A stretch of 64,000 nucleotides of DNA from DASUPK01 sp963804595. Its GTDB lineage: Bacteria > Actinomycetota > Thermoleophilia > Solirubrobacterales > 70-9. The stretch is taken from positions 186,001 to 250,000 of the forward strand of contig CAWDQZ010000003.1 of NCBI GenBank assembly GCA_963804595.1. The letters are read 5' to 3'. Below are positions 23,445 through 31,257 of the stretch, piece after piece (within the stretch, counting starts at the first letter, position 1; every line of letters begins with the position of its first letter). A program made the translations under genes and the position numbers. The notes under the pieces were generated by a model. That model was not told where the DNA came from and did not search any database. It saw nothing but the letters and a program-made list of their open reading frames with translations.

Positions 23445-24110
23445 TTGCGTCGCTTCCATTGGAAGCGTCGGCGGGCTGCGTTAGTGCTGCTGCCCGCCAT
23501 GGGAATGATGATCACAGCCGGAATCGCAGGGGCCCAGGACACGGTCCCCGGACTGACCGGGGGCGGTCCTGAGGCGAGCGCCGCAAGCGCCCCGACGGCA
23601 CTCAAGCTGAGGGGCCAGCGCAACGTGATGGCCCACGATGCCGTCAAGTTCCGAGGCCTCGTCGCACCGGGCGGCAGCCACCGCGTCACCGTCCGCGTGG
23701 GGGGCAGCAAGCTCCGCACCCACAGTCGCGGCGACGGCACCTACAGGGTGACCTGGCAAGCCCCGCGGGCCGGCGTCTACACGGCCCGCGCTCGCGTTGC
23801 CGGCACCCCCGTCCGCTCGAGGCGCGTCCGCGTGAACGCCTACAGGCCGGCCGAGGCGTCTTACTACGGCCCTGGCCTCTACGGCGGCGGTCTCGCCTGC
23901 GGCGGGACCCTGACCCCGAGCAAGCTGGGCGTCGCGAACAAGTCGCTGCCCTGCGGCTCGAAGGTGACGCTCCGCTATCACGGCCACACGGTCACCGTCC
24001 CGGTGATCGACCGTGGTCCATACGCGGGGAGCCGTGAGTACGACCTCACGGCCGCCACCAAGGCGAAGCTCGGCTTCCCCTCCACGGGGACCGTGCTGAC
24101 CACCCGCTAG
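23445..24110 (+). CDS. Secreted RlpA-like (double-psi beta-barrel) cell-wall protein
   Basis: A 221-residue exported protein. A twin-basic start (RRFHWKRRRAA) and signal peptide end near GIAGAQ (about 30). The middle part (about 50-130) is an Ig-like beta-sandwich (TVRVGGSKLRTHSRGDGTYR). The C-terminal 90 residues are an RlpA/DPBB domain with ASYYGPGLYGGGLACGG and VIDRGPYAGSREYDLT, the Asp-containing motif of murein-cleaving relatives. Start is TTG 23445, with AAGG 8 bases upstream. Control by the preceding c-di-AMP riboswitch fits a cell-wall hydrolase role. Confidence 0.87.
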   Translation: MRRFHWKRRRAALVLLPAMGMMITAGIAGAQDTVPGLTGGGPEASAASAPTALKLRGQRNVMAHDAVKFRGLVAPGGSHRVTVRVGGSKLRTHSRGDGTYRVTWQAPRAGVYTARARVAGTPVRSRRVRVNAYRPAEASYYGPGLYGGGLACGGTLTPSKLGVANKSLPCGSKVTLRYHGHTVTVPVIDRGPYAGSREYDLTAATKAKLGFPSTGTVLTTR

Positions 24111-24117
24111 AGCCGTT

Positions 24118-25161
24118 CTAAACGGCGAGCTGGCCGGGCTGGTGGCGCTCTTCTGCGCTCACCAGCCCGGCCACGCCCACGCCGACGAGGCGGACAGGCG
24201 TCTGCGGATCGAAGCGCTCGAGCAGCTCGAGTGCCGTGATCGCAACGGTCTCCGGCTCGGCGGTATGGGAAGGGAGGGTGCGCGACCGCGTATAGGTCTT
24301 GAACGGCCGCAGCCTGATCTTGACGACCACGGTCCGCCCGCGGCGGCCGTTCGAGGCGAGGCTCTCGCAGACCGACCGCGCCAGCCGATCGATCGTCTCC
24401 CGGAGGACCTGGCGGTCGGCGACGTCCTCCGGAAACGTCGTCTCGCGGCTCTCGGACTTCCGCTTCACCTCCTCGTTCAGGGTCGTGCTGCCAAGGCCGC
24501 TGGCTCGATCGCGCAGGCCAACTCCGTGACTTTGCCCGAAGGTCGACTGGAGCAGGTGTAGGTCGGCCTCGGCAAGCTGGCCCACGGTCTCGATCCCGAT
24601 CGACCGGAGTCGCTCATCGGTGCGAGGTCCGACACCGGGCAACAACTTGGCGGGCTTCTCCCCGACGGTGTCGAGCCAATTGTCGTTGTCGAGAACGAAG
24701 AAGCCATCGGGCTTGTCGAGGTCTGAGGCGATCTTGGCCATCAGCTTGTTCGGCGCCAACCCGACGGAGCTGACCAGGCGCGTGGCATCGGTGATCCGCC
24801 GCTTGATCTCGTGGGCCCGCGACTGCGGGACCGGGGAGGAGGAGAGGTCGACGTAGGCCTCGTCCAGACCCACCACCTCGACCTGGTCCGAGAACGCCCT
24901 CAGTGTCTCCATCACCTTGTTAGAGCCGCGGCGGTAGAGCTGCATGTCCACCGGCAGCACGATCAGTTCGGGACACCGCCGCCGGGCCGTGACCATCGGC
25001 AGGGCGGAGTGGACGCCGTACTTGCGGGCCTCGTACGAGGCGGTGGTGACGACGCCGCGCGGCCCGTCGTAGGCCACCACCACGGGCTTCCCCCGAAGCT
25101 CGGGATGCCGGAGCATCTCGATCGAGACATAGAACGCATCCATGTCGACATGTGCGAGCAC
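24118..25161 (-). CDS. dinB: DNA polymerase IV (Y-family)
   Basis: A 347-residue translesion polymerase. The catalytic Asp lies in HVDMDAFYVSIE (about 4-15) and the second metal-binding motif in GLDEAYVDLS (about 99-108). The helix-hairpin-helix thumb region is LPGVGPRTDERLRSIGI (about 174-190), and the little-finger domain follows. No C-terminal clamp-binding QxxLF peptide is evident; the end is rich in Gln/Pro. Start is GTG 25161. It converges with the RlpA-like gene 7 bases away. No LexA box was recognised upstream. Confidence 0.93.
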   Translation of the reverse strand: MLAHVDMDAFYVSIEMLRHPELRGKPVVVAYDGPRGVVTTASYEARKYGVHSALPMVTARRRCPELIVLPVDMQLYRRGSNKVMETLRAFSDQVEVVGLDEAYVDLSSSPVPQSRAHEIKRRITDATRLVSSVGLAPNKLMAKIASDLDKPDGFFVLDNDNWLDTVGEKPAKLLPGVGPRTDERLRSIGIETVGQLAEADLHLLQSTFGQSHGVGLRDRASGLGSTTLNEEVKRKSESRETTFPEDVADRQVLRETIDRLARSVCESLASNGRRGRTVVVKIRLRPFKTYTRSRTLPSHTAEPETVAITALELLERFDPQTPVRLVGVGVAGLVSAEERHQPGQLAV

Positions 25162-25690
25162 GTCGAGCTAGCTCCTGGTCGTCATGGGCACGATTTCAGC
25201 CTACGTGTCGGTCCCGCCGGAAACGAGGGGGCGCAAACGGCTAGAGCCCGCGCCGGCGAATGCGCCGATGACAACTCCGATGCCGAGCGAATCCCCCAGG
25301 TGGAGGGACCGGCTACGCGAAATCCGTCCCCCTGCAAAGGGAATCGAATCTCGAGCACGATCGACCGCGGCACCAGACCAGCTCTAAAAGCCTCCTCAGC
25401 TGGGCCAGAGATGCGAGGAGGGCACGGTCGATCAGGACTCGAACGGGACCGCCGGAGCCAGACCCCCCTGATCACCACGACCGAATCGGGCTATGTGGAG
25501 GAAGAGCAGGACGGGGCGAAGGTGGGACCTAGGGAGGACGAGCAACTTCGGAGGAGATGAAGGGACCCAGCGTGGGAGGACGGGACGCGAAGGGTGGTCA
25601 AGAGATGCCGAAAACAGAAAGAGGAGCGGCCCTGGATCTGAGCCAATGGCTATGGCTACAGGGACCGCCCCTCTGAGGAAAGAACGAAAT
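25162..25690. other. 529-base stretch without a supported gene
   Basis: All frames give only short or improbable peptides. Base composition is less GC-rich and more purine-biased than the neighbours (runs such as GGACTCGAACGGGACCGCC). No hairpin with a T run and no full tRNA was found. It marks the start of the accessory stretch that runs to about 33200. Confidence 0.5.
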
Positions 25691-25915
25691 ATGCGAAGAG
25701 AACTCCCGACGAAGCACCAGCGAAAGCAACTGACCGAGATCAAACGTCGGACGGGGATGTTCTTCCCGGAGGGGATGACCTTCGAGCTCGCCAAAGAGAT
25801 CATCGACGCCAGTCCCGTATTCGCGCAGGAGCGCCGGGACCGTCGAGCTGCAGGACGCCGGAGGGGATTCGCTCGGCGCGATCGACGACGCCCGGCTCAG
25901 CCGAGTAAGTGCTGA
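25691..25915 (+). CDS. Small basic hypothetical protein
   Basis: A possible 74-residue protein starting at ATG 25691 with GAGGAAAG about 9 bases upstream. The middle (TGMFFPEGMTFELAKEIIDA) could fold into a helix. The end is Arg-rich (RRDRRAAGRRRGF). The frame is open further upstream without a better start. No family was recognised. Codon use is less GC3-biased than in core genes, so it may be a recent arrival or not a gene at all. Confidence 0.35.
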   Translation: MRRELPTKHQRKQLTEIKRRTGMFFPEGMTFELAKEIIDASPVFAQERRDRRAAGRRRGFARRDRRRPAQPSKC

Positions 25916-26009
25916 CCGCAGGACCGGGAACGATTGAGGTGTGGGAATGACGATCCTCGAGAAGACCATCGGCTGCTGTTCAGCCAGTAGCGGAGGGAAG
26001 GTGAGCGCC

Positions 26010-26408
26010 CTACTCCGACAGCCCGACGGCTTCGAGGGCGTCCGCTGGTTCATGAAACCAGGCATAGCGCACGACCTTTCCGTCGCGGAGAGTCCACAGG
26101 GCCGACTCTCGGGCCTCCACATCGGCGCTGCTCCCATGAACGCGAGCGCGGTAGCGGACGACCACCGCGACCTGATCTCCCACGGGGCTGAGCTGTTCCA
26201 GCTCGATCTCCCAACTCTGCAACCCCTCGAAGACTTTCTCAACCGCTCCGCTGAACGCGGTGAGGCCGCGTCGGGTTCCCGGCTCCACGGCGCGGATGGG
26301 ATTGACATACTCGATCTCCGGGTCCATGAGTTCGGCGGGTCCCGGGAGGTCGTCGCGAACCCACGCCCGATAGAAGCTCCGCACGATCTCCACGTTCTCC
26401 TGCGACAT
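26010..26408 (-). CDS. SnoaL-like (NTF2-fold) protein 1
   Basis: A 132-residue cone-shaped alpha+beta barrel protein. It opens MSQENVEIVRSFYRAWVRDD and closes ALEAVGLSE, the paired signature of a family found four times in this window. Polyketide cyclases and limonene-epoxide-hydrolase-like enzymes share the fold, but no catalytic Asp/His set can be assigned. ATG 26408 is preferred over the upstream open frame. The bases before it (GAGATACTGCGTGGGCG) are the same as before the copy at 31093, so the promoter region was duplicated with the gene. Confidence 0.8.
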   Translation of the reverse strand: MSQENVEIVRSFYRAWVRDDLPGPAELMDPEIEYVNPIRAVEPGTRRGLTAFSGAVEKVFEGLQSWEIELEQLSPVGDQVAVVVRYRARVHGSSADVEARESALWTLRDGKVVRYAWFHEPADALEAVGLSE

Positions 26409-26437
26409 CGCCCACGCAGTATCTCCCGCGGGGTGCT

Positions 26438-26477
26438 GCTTTCCATGCAAAGCGGCACTCCTTGTCCAAAGCGGCAC
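26438..26477. repeat. Short hairpin repeat pair (GCTTT..AAAGCGGC)
   Basis: GCTTTCCATGCAAAGCGGC, then a second CCAAAGCGGC 20 bases on. Related units occur at 28042-28060 (identical 19 bases), 29944-29965, 30470-30480, 30661-30692 and 32221-32240, all within the accessory stretch. Confidence 0.6.
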
Positions 26478-26621
26478 TTCGAACGATTCCAGATTCTCGC
26501 CTCACGTTCTGCTTTCATGCGGGCCTCTTCGCCAGTTGATACGCGGGCCTCTTCCCAGCCAACACGTACGGTCCGATGCCAGGGCTTCATTCGATCGAAG
26601 GGGTCAGCTGAATTGGGATCC

Positions 26622-27938
26622 ATGCTTTGCAAGCTCCGCCTTGCCGCAGGGCTGGCGCTTGCCGTCGGCCTACTGGTGCCGCAAGCCGCGCTCGGCGCGG
26701 GAGCGGGATCCTTCGGCCCGACAGGCTCCATGGGCACCGCTCGCTACGCCGCCGCGGCGGCGCCTCTCCTCGCCGGGCGGGTGCTGGTCGCCGGGGGCTA
26801 CTACGACGACAGCGGTGGGGATCACTATCTCTCGAGCGCCGAGGTCTTCAACCCTGCCACAGGCGCGTTCAGCTCGGCGGGGATCGGTGTGATGGGCACC
26901 GCCCGCCGTGGTGCGACCGCAGCGCCGCTCCCCGACGGGCGAGTCCTTGTCGCTGGGGGCTCCTACGACGACGGTACCGAGCACCCCCTCTCGAGCGCAG
27001 AGGTCTTCAACCCCGCCACCGGCGCGTTCACGGCGGTCAACGACATGGGCGTCGCCAGAGTCCGCGCAGCAGCAGCGGCTCTCCCCGACGGCCGCGTCTT
27101 GGTCGCCGGGGGCAACAACGGGTCCATCCGTCTCTCCAGCGCCGAGGTCTTCAACGCCGCCACCAGCACTTTCACGCCGGTCACCGACATGGGCACCCCC
27201 CGCGCCCGCGAGGCCGCGGCGACACTCCCCGACGGCCAGGTGCTGCTCGCCGGGGGCACCGACAGCGCCCCTCTTCAAAGCGCCGAGGTCTTCAACCCCG
27301 CCACCAACACGTTCACCTCGGCGGGGATTGGAACGATGGGCACCGCCCGCCGCGCCCCAGCCGCTGCACCTCTCCCCGATGGGCGGATTCTGGTCGCCGG
27401 GGGCTCTAACGACGATGGAGGTGGCGAGCACTACCTCGCAAGCGCCGAGGTCTTCAACCCCGCCACCAACACGTTCACCTCAGCCGGGATTGGCCCTATG
27501 GGCCGCCCCCGCACCGGTGCCATCGCCGTGCCGCTCCCTGACGGGCGGGTGTTGGTCGCCGGGGGCTATGACGGGTCCACCCGCTTCTCGAGCGCGGAGA
27601 TCTTCGCCGCCACCAACGCTTTCAGCTTCGCAGTCAAGGGCCGAAAGCTCTTGGTCAGCGTTCAGGCAACCGGCAAGGTCTCGGTGAGCGATGCGGCCGC
27701 CCGCCTAAGTGCGTCGGCGGCCAAGAGGAAGAAGCGGAGACTCCTCCTGAGGTCATCTGACAGTTCCGGCGATCCCCCCACGCTCACGGTGCCGCTCCAC
27801 CTCTCAAAGCTCGCAAGGCAGAGACTGGGACGAACGGGGAGGGTGGCGGTGAGGGCCCGGATCACCTTCGTGCCCCAGGGTGGACTCGCCAGCATGCAGA
27901 CCGCAAAGCTCAAGATCAAGGGCAAGAAGAGGCAGTAA
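26622..27938 (+). CDS. Secreted Kelch-repeat beta-propeller protein
   Basis: A 438-residue exported protein. The signal peptide is MLCKLRLAAGLALAVGLLVP, cleaved near AALGA. Six Kelch-type repeats follow, each with a core RVLVAGG then LSSAEVFNPAT and MGTAR (about residues 40-320), which would form a six-bladed propeller like galactose-oxidase relatives. No copper-binding or Tyr-Cys cofactor residues were seen, so a binding role is likely. The last 100 residues form a separate basic domain ending KLKIKGKKRQ, common in this lineage's secreted proteins. ATG 26622 is chosen because the signal peptide starts there; the open frame runs further upstream over the antisense SnoaL gene. Confidence 0.82.
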   Translation: MLCKLRLAAGLALAVGLLVPQAALGAGAGSFGPTGSMGTARYAAAAAPLLAGRVLVAGGYYDDSGGDHYLSSAEVFNPATGAFSSAGIGVMGTARRGATAAPLPDGRVLVAGGSYDDGTEHPLSSAEVFNPATGAFTAVNDMGVARVRAAAAALPDGRVLVAGGNNGSIRLSSAEVFNAATSTFTPVTDMGTPRAREAAATLPDGQVLLAGGTDSAPLQSAEVFNPATNTFTSAGIGTMGTARRAPAAAPLPDGRILVAGGSNDDGGGEHYLASAEVFNPATNTFTSAGIGPMGRPRTGAIAVPLPDGRVLVAGGYDGSTRFSSAEIFAATNAFSFAVKGRKLLVSVQATGKVSVSDAAARLSASAAKRKKRRLLLRSSDSSGDPPTLTVPLHLSKLARQRLGRTGRVAVRARITFVPQGGLASMQTAKLKIKGKKRQ

Positions 27939-28041
27939 TCGTCAACACAGCGCCGCCGCCTTGAGATGCGAGCAGGAGCCTCGGACCCCAATTCGCTCGC
28001 TGCCGGGTGCGCGAGAAGCGAGCGGCAGGTCGAAGATCGCT

Positions 28042-28060
28042 GCTTTCCATGCAAAGCGGC
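28042..28060. repeat. Short hairpin repeat GCTTTCCATGCAAAGCGGC
   Basis: Identical over 19 bases to 26438-26456. Confidence 0.65.
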
Positions 28061-28136
28061 GGTGTGCGGAAACAGGACTCGGGAGCGAAGCGGATCCATC
28101 CGTAGTACCAGGCGTGGTACCGAAACTGAGAGAACC

Positions 28137-28154
28137 TGAGCTGATCTCAGCTCA
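28137..28154. repeat. Palindrome TGAGCTGA-TC-TCAGCTCA
   Basis: Perfect 8-base arms with a 2-base centre, followed by a further TCTCAGC direct repeat. It is about 55 bases from the tRNA scar and could be a protein-binding arm site. Confidence 0.5.
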
Positions 28155-28208
28155 TCTCAGCGTGCCTGGCGTCGCTCAGCATGAGCCCACCAAACGGCTT
28201 CAGGGGAT

Positions 28209-28253
28209 CTCATAACCCGGAGTTGTCGCGGTTCGAATCCCGCCCCCGCTACT
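28209..28253 (+). other. Decayed 3' end of an initiator tRNA-Met (integration scar)
   Basis: The segment starts with anticodon-loop sequence CTCATAACCCGGAG and continues through TTCGAATCCCGCC to CCCCGCTACT, where a tRNA-fMet 3' half would read CTCATAACCCGGAGGTCG and end CCCCGCTACCA. A TT insertion and a lost G break the T stem, and no 5' half precedes it. A 3' tRNA segment without its 5' part is the usual trace left at one end of an integrated element. Confidence 0.6.
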
Positions 28254-28364
28254 CGCCAAGGGCCCTCGAAAGTGGGCCCGTGGCGTTCGAAAGAACCTGC
28301 AGATGGCCCTAATGGCGAGGACGCGTCGTGTTTCCGGAAGGGTCGAACCGATTCGAGGCCGTAT

Positions 28365-29042
28365 TCAGGCGGAACGCTGCGAGACGGCGTCGATGTCGAG
28401 CACCGTGATCCGCCGCCGCTCGGTCCTGATCCAGCCGAGTTCCCTCATTGTCTTCAGCGCGCTCGCCACGCCTGCTCGTGAGGAGGCCGTCCAGCTGCCG
28501 AGATCCTCCTGTGTGATCGGAAGCCTGATCTCGACGCCCCTCTCGACCGGGTCGCCGTAACGCTCGCAGAGCTCGATCAGCCGGGCGGCGACCCGGCCGA
28601 GCGTGTCCAGGGCCGCGAACTGAAGGTGCTTGCGGTTCGAGTCGCGGAAGCGCCTGCCGAGGACGTTGATCAGGGTGAGCGCCGCACTCGGCCGTTGCTC
28701 CAGAAAGGCAAGGAACTCCGATGCGGCCAGGCCGCGCGCCTCCACCGGCTCGATCGCGATCGCGCTGCTCGATCTTGGCTCCGCGCGAGCCAAGGAGAGC
28801 TCACCGAGCACGTCTCCGGGACCCCGGAAGCTGAGCACTATCTCATGTCCCTGGGAGTCGACGACGCTCGTCTTGACATGGCCCCGGAGCACGATCAGGA
28901 CCCGGTCGCCCGGCTCGCCCTCATGCATCAGGTGCTCGCCGCGGGCGAAGCGCCGAATCCCTCCGAGCTCCATCAGAGAGGCGCGATCCTCCTCCGAAAG
29001 AAGCTGGAGAAAGGCGTACGGCTCCATGGGTTCAGCCGGCAC
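28365..29042 (-). CDS. Crp/Fnr-family transcription regulator
   Basis: A 225-residue regulator. The N-terminal cyclic-nucleotide-binding fold runs from LMELGGIRRFARGEHLMHEG to about residue 120, with PGDVLGELSLARAEPRSS as the phosphate-binding cassette-like loop. The C-terminal winged helix contains ITQEDLGSWTASSRAGVASA (about 180-199), the recognition helix. Start is GTG 29042, with TAGCAT exactly at -12 to -7. No ligand can be assigned with certainty; PRSSSA fits the cAMP-binding Arg-Ser pair of Crp. Confidence 0.88.
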   Translation of the reverse strand: MPAEPMEPYAFLQLLSEEDRASLMELGGIRRFARGEHLMHEGEPGDRVLIVLRGHVKTSVVDSQGHEIVLSFRGPGDVLGELSLARAEPRSSSAIAIEPVEARGLAASEFLAFLEQRPSAALTLINVLGRRFRDSNRKHLQFAALDTLGRVAARLIELCERYGDPVERGVEIRLPITQEDLGSWTASSRAGVASALKTMRELGWIRTERRRITVLDIDAVSQRSA

Positions 29043-29048
29043 GCATCG

Positions 29049-29054
29049 ATGCTA
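29049..29054 (-). promoter_or_regulatory. Probable -10 element (TAGCAT) for the Crp-family gene
   Basis: TAGCAT at -12 to -7 from GTG 29042; no Shine-Dalgarno sequence. Confidence 0.55.
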
Positions 29055-29121
29055 TGAGAGGGCGGACCGGGGTTCGAGGGCTCGGCCCCCGCGTGCCCGG
29101 TCCGCCCTGGGACCCTGAAGG

Positions 29122-29472
29122 TCAGCTGCTGGTGGCCGCGGGTCCAATGGAGGGGCTGCTTCGCCGGTAGACGAGCAGACCGCCTCCGGCAAGCGCAACC
29201 AGGCCGAGCATCACGCCCGCGCCAATCGCTGCATCGCCCCAGTCGAACCCGGACGCGCTTGACGTGACGACGCCAGGGGTCGCGGGCTGAGCTTGACCGG
29301 ACCGCAAAGCGGCGGCGGTTCGGCCGTGGAACTGCGGTGCCTGCGCCTTCGTCGAGGCGTTTGCACCCTGTGTTCCGGCGGCGGGGTCAGACGGTGGGTC
29401 GGTTCGCGCGACGGCAGCTGCCGGCAACGCGAGCGAAAGGACGGTCAGGGCCACGATCAGTCTCCGGATCAT
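29122..29472 (-). CDS. Small exported single-pass membrane protein
   Basis: A 116-residue protein with a signal peptide (RRLIVALTVLSLALPAAAVA), a polar exterior of about 55 residues rich in Ala/Gln/Thr, then a transmembrane helix (AAIGAGVMLGLVALAGGGLL, about 82-101) and a short tail starting YRRSS. The layout is that of small type I membrane proteins of unknown role in Actinobacteria. Start ATG 29472 has AGAAGGGAG at good distance. It lies just upstream of the Crp gene in the same direction, 79 bases apart. Confidence 0.7.
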   Translation of the reverse strand: MIRRLIVALTVLSLALPAAAVARTDPPSDPAAGTQGANASTKAQAPQFHGRTAAALRSGQAQPATPGVVTSSASGFDWGDAAIGAGVMLGLVALAGGGLLVYRRSSPSIGPAATSS

Positions 29473-29592
29473 CGGAACTCCCTTCTGTCACCGGCGCGGC
29501 CGTGGCGAGTCGCTTCTGCACCGCGCCGTATTCAGCCCGACCGTAGATCGCGAGCAGCTGCCGAACCACTCAGTCCTGGACCCTCGATACCT

Positions 29593-29958
29593 CTAATCCT
29601 GGGCGCTGGACAGGGGCGCCGTCGATCGCTGCCGCATCTCTAACAGGATCCGCCTGGCCTCGGCCTCCTCCCGCTCGGTCCCGGCCTCGTCGGGGCGGAG
29701 GCGGGCGAGGGCGGCGAGCGCACGGTGAATCCGAGGTTGGAGCGAGCGGGAACGGATTTCAGCGGCTGTTGACAGAGCTCTCGTGAGCGACTCCTCGATC
29801 GCCTCGACGGCGGAGGCTCCGCCAGTCCCAAGGAGCGGTCCCAAGGAGCACTCGAGCCCAGCCGAGTTGGGTGATGACGACACCCGCCGCCGCTTCTCGT
29901 CCAAGGGGCTACCTCCCGGGCTTGTACCAGTAGTCGAGGACTTCCGCTTCCCTGCCAA
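29593..29958 (-). CDS. Hypothetical small protein (weak)
   Basis: A possible 121-residue protein starting at TTG 29958. The C-terminal half (RIHRALAALARLRPDEAG, then EREEAEARRILLEMRQ) could be an amphipathic helix; the N-terminal half is Ser/Gly-rich and disordered. No Shine-Dalgarno sequence, no -10 hexamer at the usual place and no known family. It overlaps a hairpin repeat at its start. Confidence 0.3.
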   Translation of the reverse strand: MAGKRKSSTTGTSPGGSPLDEKRRRVSSSPNSAGLECSLGPLLGTGGASAVEAIEESLTRALSTAAEIRSRSLQPRIHRALAALARLRPDEAGTEREEAEARRILLEMRQRSTAPLSSAQD

Positions 29959-29965
29959 AAGCGGA
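29944..29965. repeat. Short hairpin repeat variant (CCGCTT..AAGCGG)
   Basis: CCGCTTCCCTGCCAAAAGCGGA. A variant of the GCTTT..AAAGC hairpins of this stretch. Confidence 0.45.
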
Positions 29966-30012
29966 ACTGAGAGACTGGGCCGCTAAGCGGAGGTCAACGA
30001 AGGCGGGGGGAT

Positions 30013-30402
30013 ATGTCCGAGCCGCTCCTATACGTCGACACATCGGAGGTACGCGAAGGGGCCCTGGAGGCTCTGGAGGGCGCCATCAAGCAGTTGGTCG
30101 AATTCATCGAGGCAAACGAGCCCCAGCTGATCGCTTACAACGTCTACCTGAGTGATGACGGTGGTCAGATGACGGTCGTGCATCTTCACGTCGATTCCGC
30201 CTCCCTCGACTATCACATGGAGGTGGCTGGCCCGGCCTTCCGGCCGTTCGCGGATCTCATCACGCTGTCGTCCATCCGCGTCTACGGCGAGCCAAGCGAC
30301 AAGGCGGTCAGGCAGTTAGAGGACAAGGCACGCTTGCTGGGATCCGGAGACGTCATCGTCTATCGCCCGCACGCCGGATTCGCCCGATTCGAGACGGGCT
30401 AG
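30013..30402 (+). CDS. Dimeric alpha/beta-barrel (ABM-like) protein
   Basis: A 129-residue cytoplasmic protein. The pattern VDTSEVREGALEALEGAIKQ, then ANEPQLIAYNVYLS and MTVVHLHVDSASLDYHMEVA matches the strand-helix-strand order of antibiotic-biosynthesis-monooxygenase-like ferredoxin-fold proteins that act as dimers. No heme or quinol ligand can be named. ATG 30013 has GGGGGGAT directly upstream. It stands alone on its strand in the accessory stretch. Confidence 0.7.
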   Translation: MSEPLLYVDTSEVREGALEALEGAIKQLVEFIEANEPQLIAYNVYLSDDGGQMTVVHLHVDSASLDYHMEVAGPAFRPFADLITLSSIRVYGEPSDKAVRQLEDKARLLGSGDVIVYRPHAGFARFETG

Positions 30403-30660
30403 TAGGCGCCCGAGGGCTGCCTTCGCTTCCGGAATGCGCGGAAGAGCGGGCGCTTCGTCGAAAGGCGCCGCTTTCCATGGAGCCTGTCGCACAAACCCAA
30501 AGTGACGCCGTGAGAGCTCGTATCAGGCCTCTTTAGAAACGGGACGACTTGTCGCTCATCCGGTAGCCGCTCCTGCACCTAGTCGATCTCCCGCCCCCCT
30601 CAAGAGCCGCGTCAGCGAGCGCAGGGGTACCTCTCGCTCGAGGCCTTTGTGCGACACCCT

Positions 30661-30692
30661 CCATGCAAGCGCCGCTTTTCGTCCAAAGCGGC
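30661..30692. repeat. Short hairpin repeat next to SnoaL-like gene 2
   Basis: CCATGCAAGCGCCGCTTTTC then GTCCAAAGCGGC. GCCGCTTT pairs with AAAGCGGC across a short loop. It abuts the stop codon of the minus-strand gene and could act in termination. Confidence 0.55.
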
Positions 30693-31093
30693 TACTCCGA
30701 CAGCCCGGCGGCTTCGAGGGCTTCCGCTCGATCTTCGTGGTCGTAGATGTAGACGACCTTGTTGTCCCGCACCTTGAACTGCGCGAAGAAGCGGACGTCG
30801 GCCTCGACCCCGCTGCCCTGACCCCGGGCTGTGATGTGGACGCCGACCACGACGTCGTCCCCGTCCTCGATCACTTCCTCCACATGCAGTTGGTGCTCTT
30901 CCCACGTATCGAGCCACTGATTCCTGTTCCACACGGCCGCATCGATGCCTCGGGTGGGCGTCCTGTTCTCCTCGATCGGGTACCACTCGATGTCGGGGTG
31001 AAGCGCAGCGCGGAAGGCGTCGTCCTCGTCCTCGAAGGCCGCGAGGAACCTTCGAACCGCCTCGTTGCGCATCTCCACGTTCTCCTCCGACAT
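30692..31093 (-). CDS. SnoaL-like (NTF2-fold) protein 2
   Basis: A 133-residue paralogue. It opens MSEENVEMRNEAVRRFLAAF and ends ALEAAGLSE. The central DIEWYPIEENRTPTRGIDAA and TARGQGSGVEADVRFFAQFK segments fit the SnoaL barrel. The upstream sequence GAGATACTGCGTGGGCG and the 3' end around the stop are nearly identical to those of SnoaL-like gene 1, with more divergence in the middle. Ligand unknown. Confidence 0.8.
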   Translation of the reverse strand: MSEENVEMRNEAVRRFLAAFEDEDDAFRAALHPDIEWYPIEENRTPTRGIDAAVWNRNQWLDTWEEHQLHVEEVIEDGDDVVVGVHITARGQGSGVEADVRFFAQFKVRDNKVVYIYDHEDRAEALEAAGLSE

Positions 31094-31245
31094 CGCCCAC
31101 GCAGTATCTCGCGGAGTGTCGGCCCCGGCTAGAACGACTCACTGCGCTTCCGGGGCTCCTGCGACCTTCGCGTCCAGACGATCGAGCCGCTCGCCTTCAC
31201 CTCGTTGGCTCCGCCCTTGTGCCCGCCCCGCGAGCGAGGCGAGGA

Positions 31246-31251
31246 TAGGGT
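31246..31251 (+). promoter_or_regulatory. Probable -10 element (TAGGGT) for the PASTA lipoprotein gene
   Basis: TAGGGT at -12 to -7 from ATG 31258. Confidence 0.55.
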
Positions 31252-31257
31252 CCGTCG

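Larger units (their letters stand above)
27939..28364. other. Gene-free stretch with repeats and a tRNA scar
   Basis: No supported reading frame. It holds the 19-base hairpin repeat at 28042-28060, an inverted repeat GTACC-6-GGTAC at about 28106, a perfect 8-base-arm palindrome at 28137-28154 and the tRNA-derived piece at 28209-28253, each discussed separately. Confidence 0.6.

Noticed and set aside
23445..23470. CGCTTCCA-T-TGGAAGCG palindrome at the start of the RlpA-like gene as an operator
   Set aside because: It encodes the basic start of the signal peptide, and the gene already has a riboswitch. Kept only as a note.
25300..25400. A T-arm-like stretch (GATTCGATTCCC on the minus strand) suggesting another tRNA
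   Set aside because: Neither the T stem nor the acceptor and anticodon stems pair; no tRNA can be folded.
25941..26621. N-terminal extension of the Kelch protein
   Set aside because: It is antisense to a SnoaL-like gene, and a signal peptide starts precisely at ATG 26622.
28200..28253. A functional tRNA-Met gene
   Set aside because: Only the 3' half is present and the T stem is disrupted.
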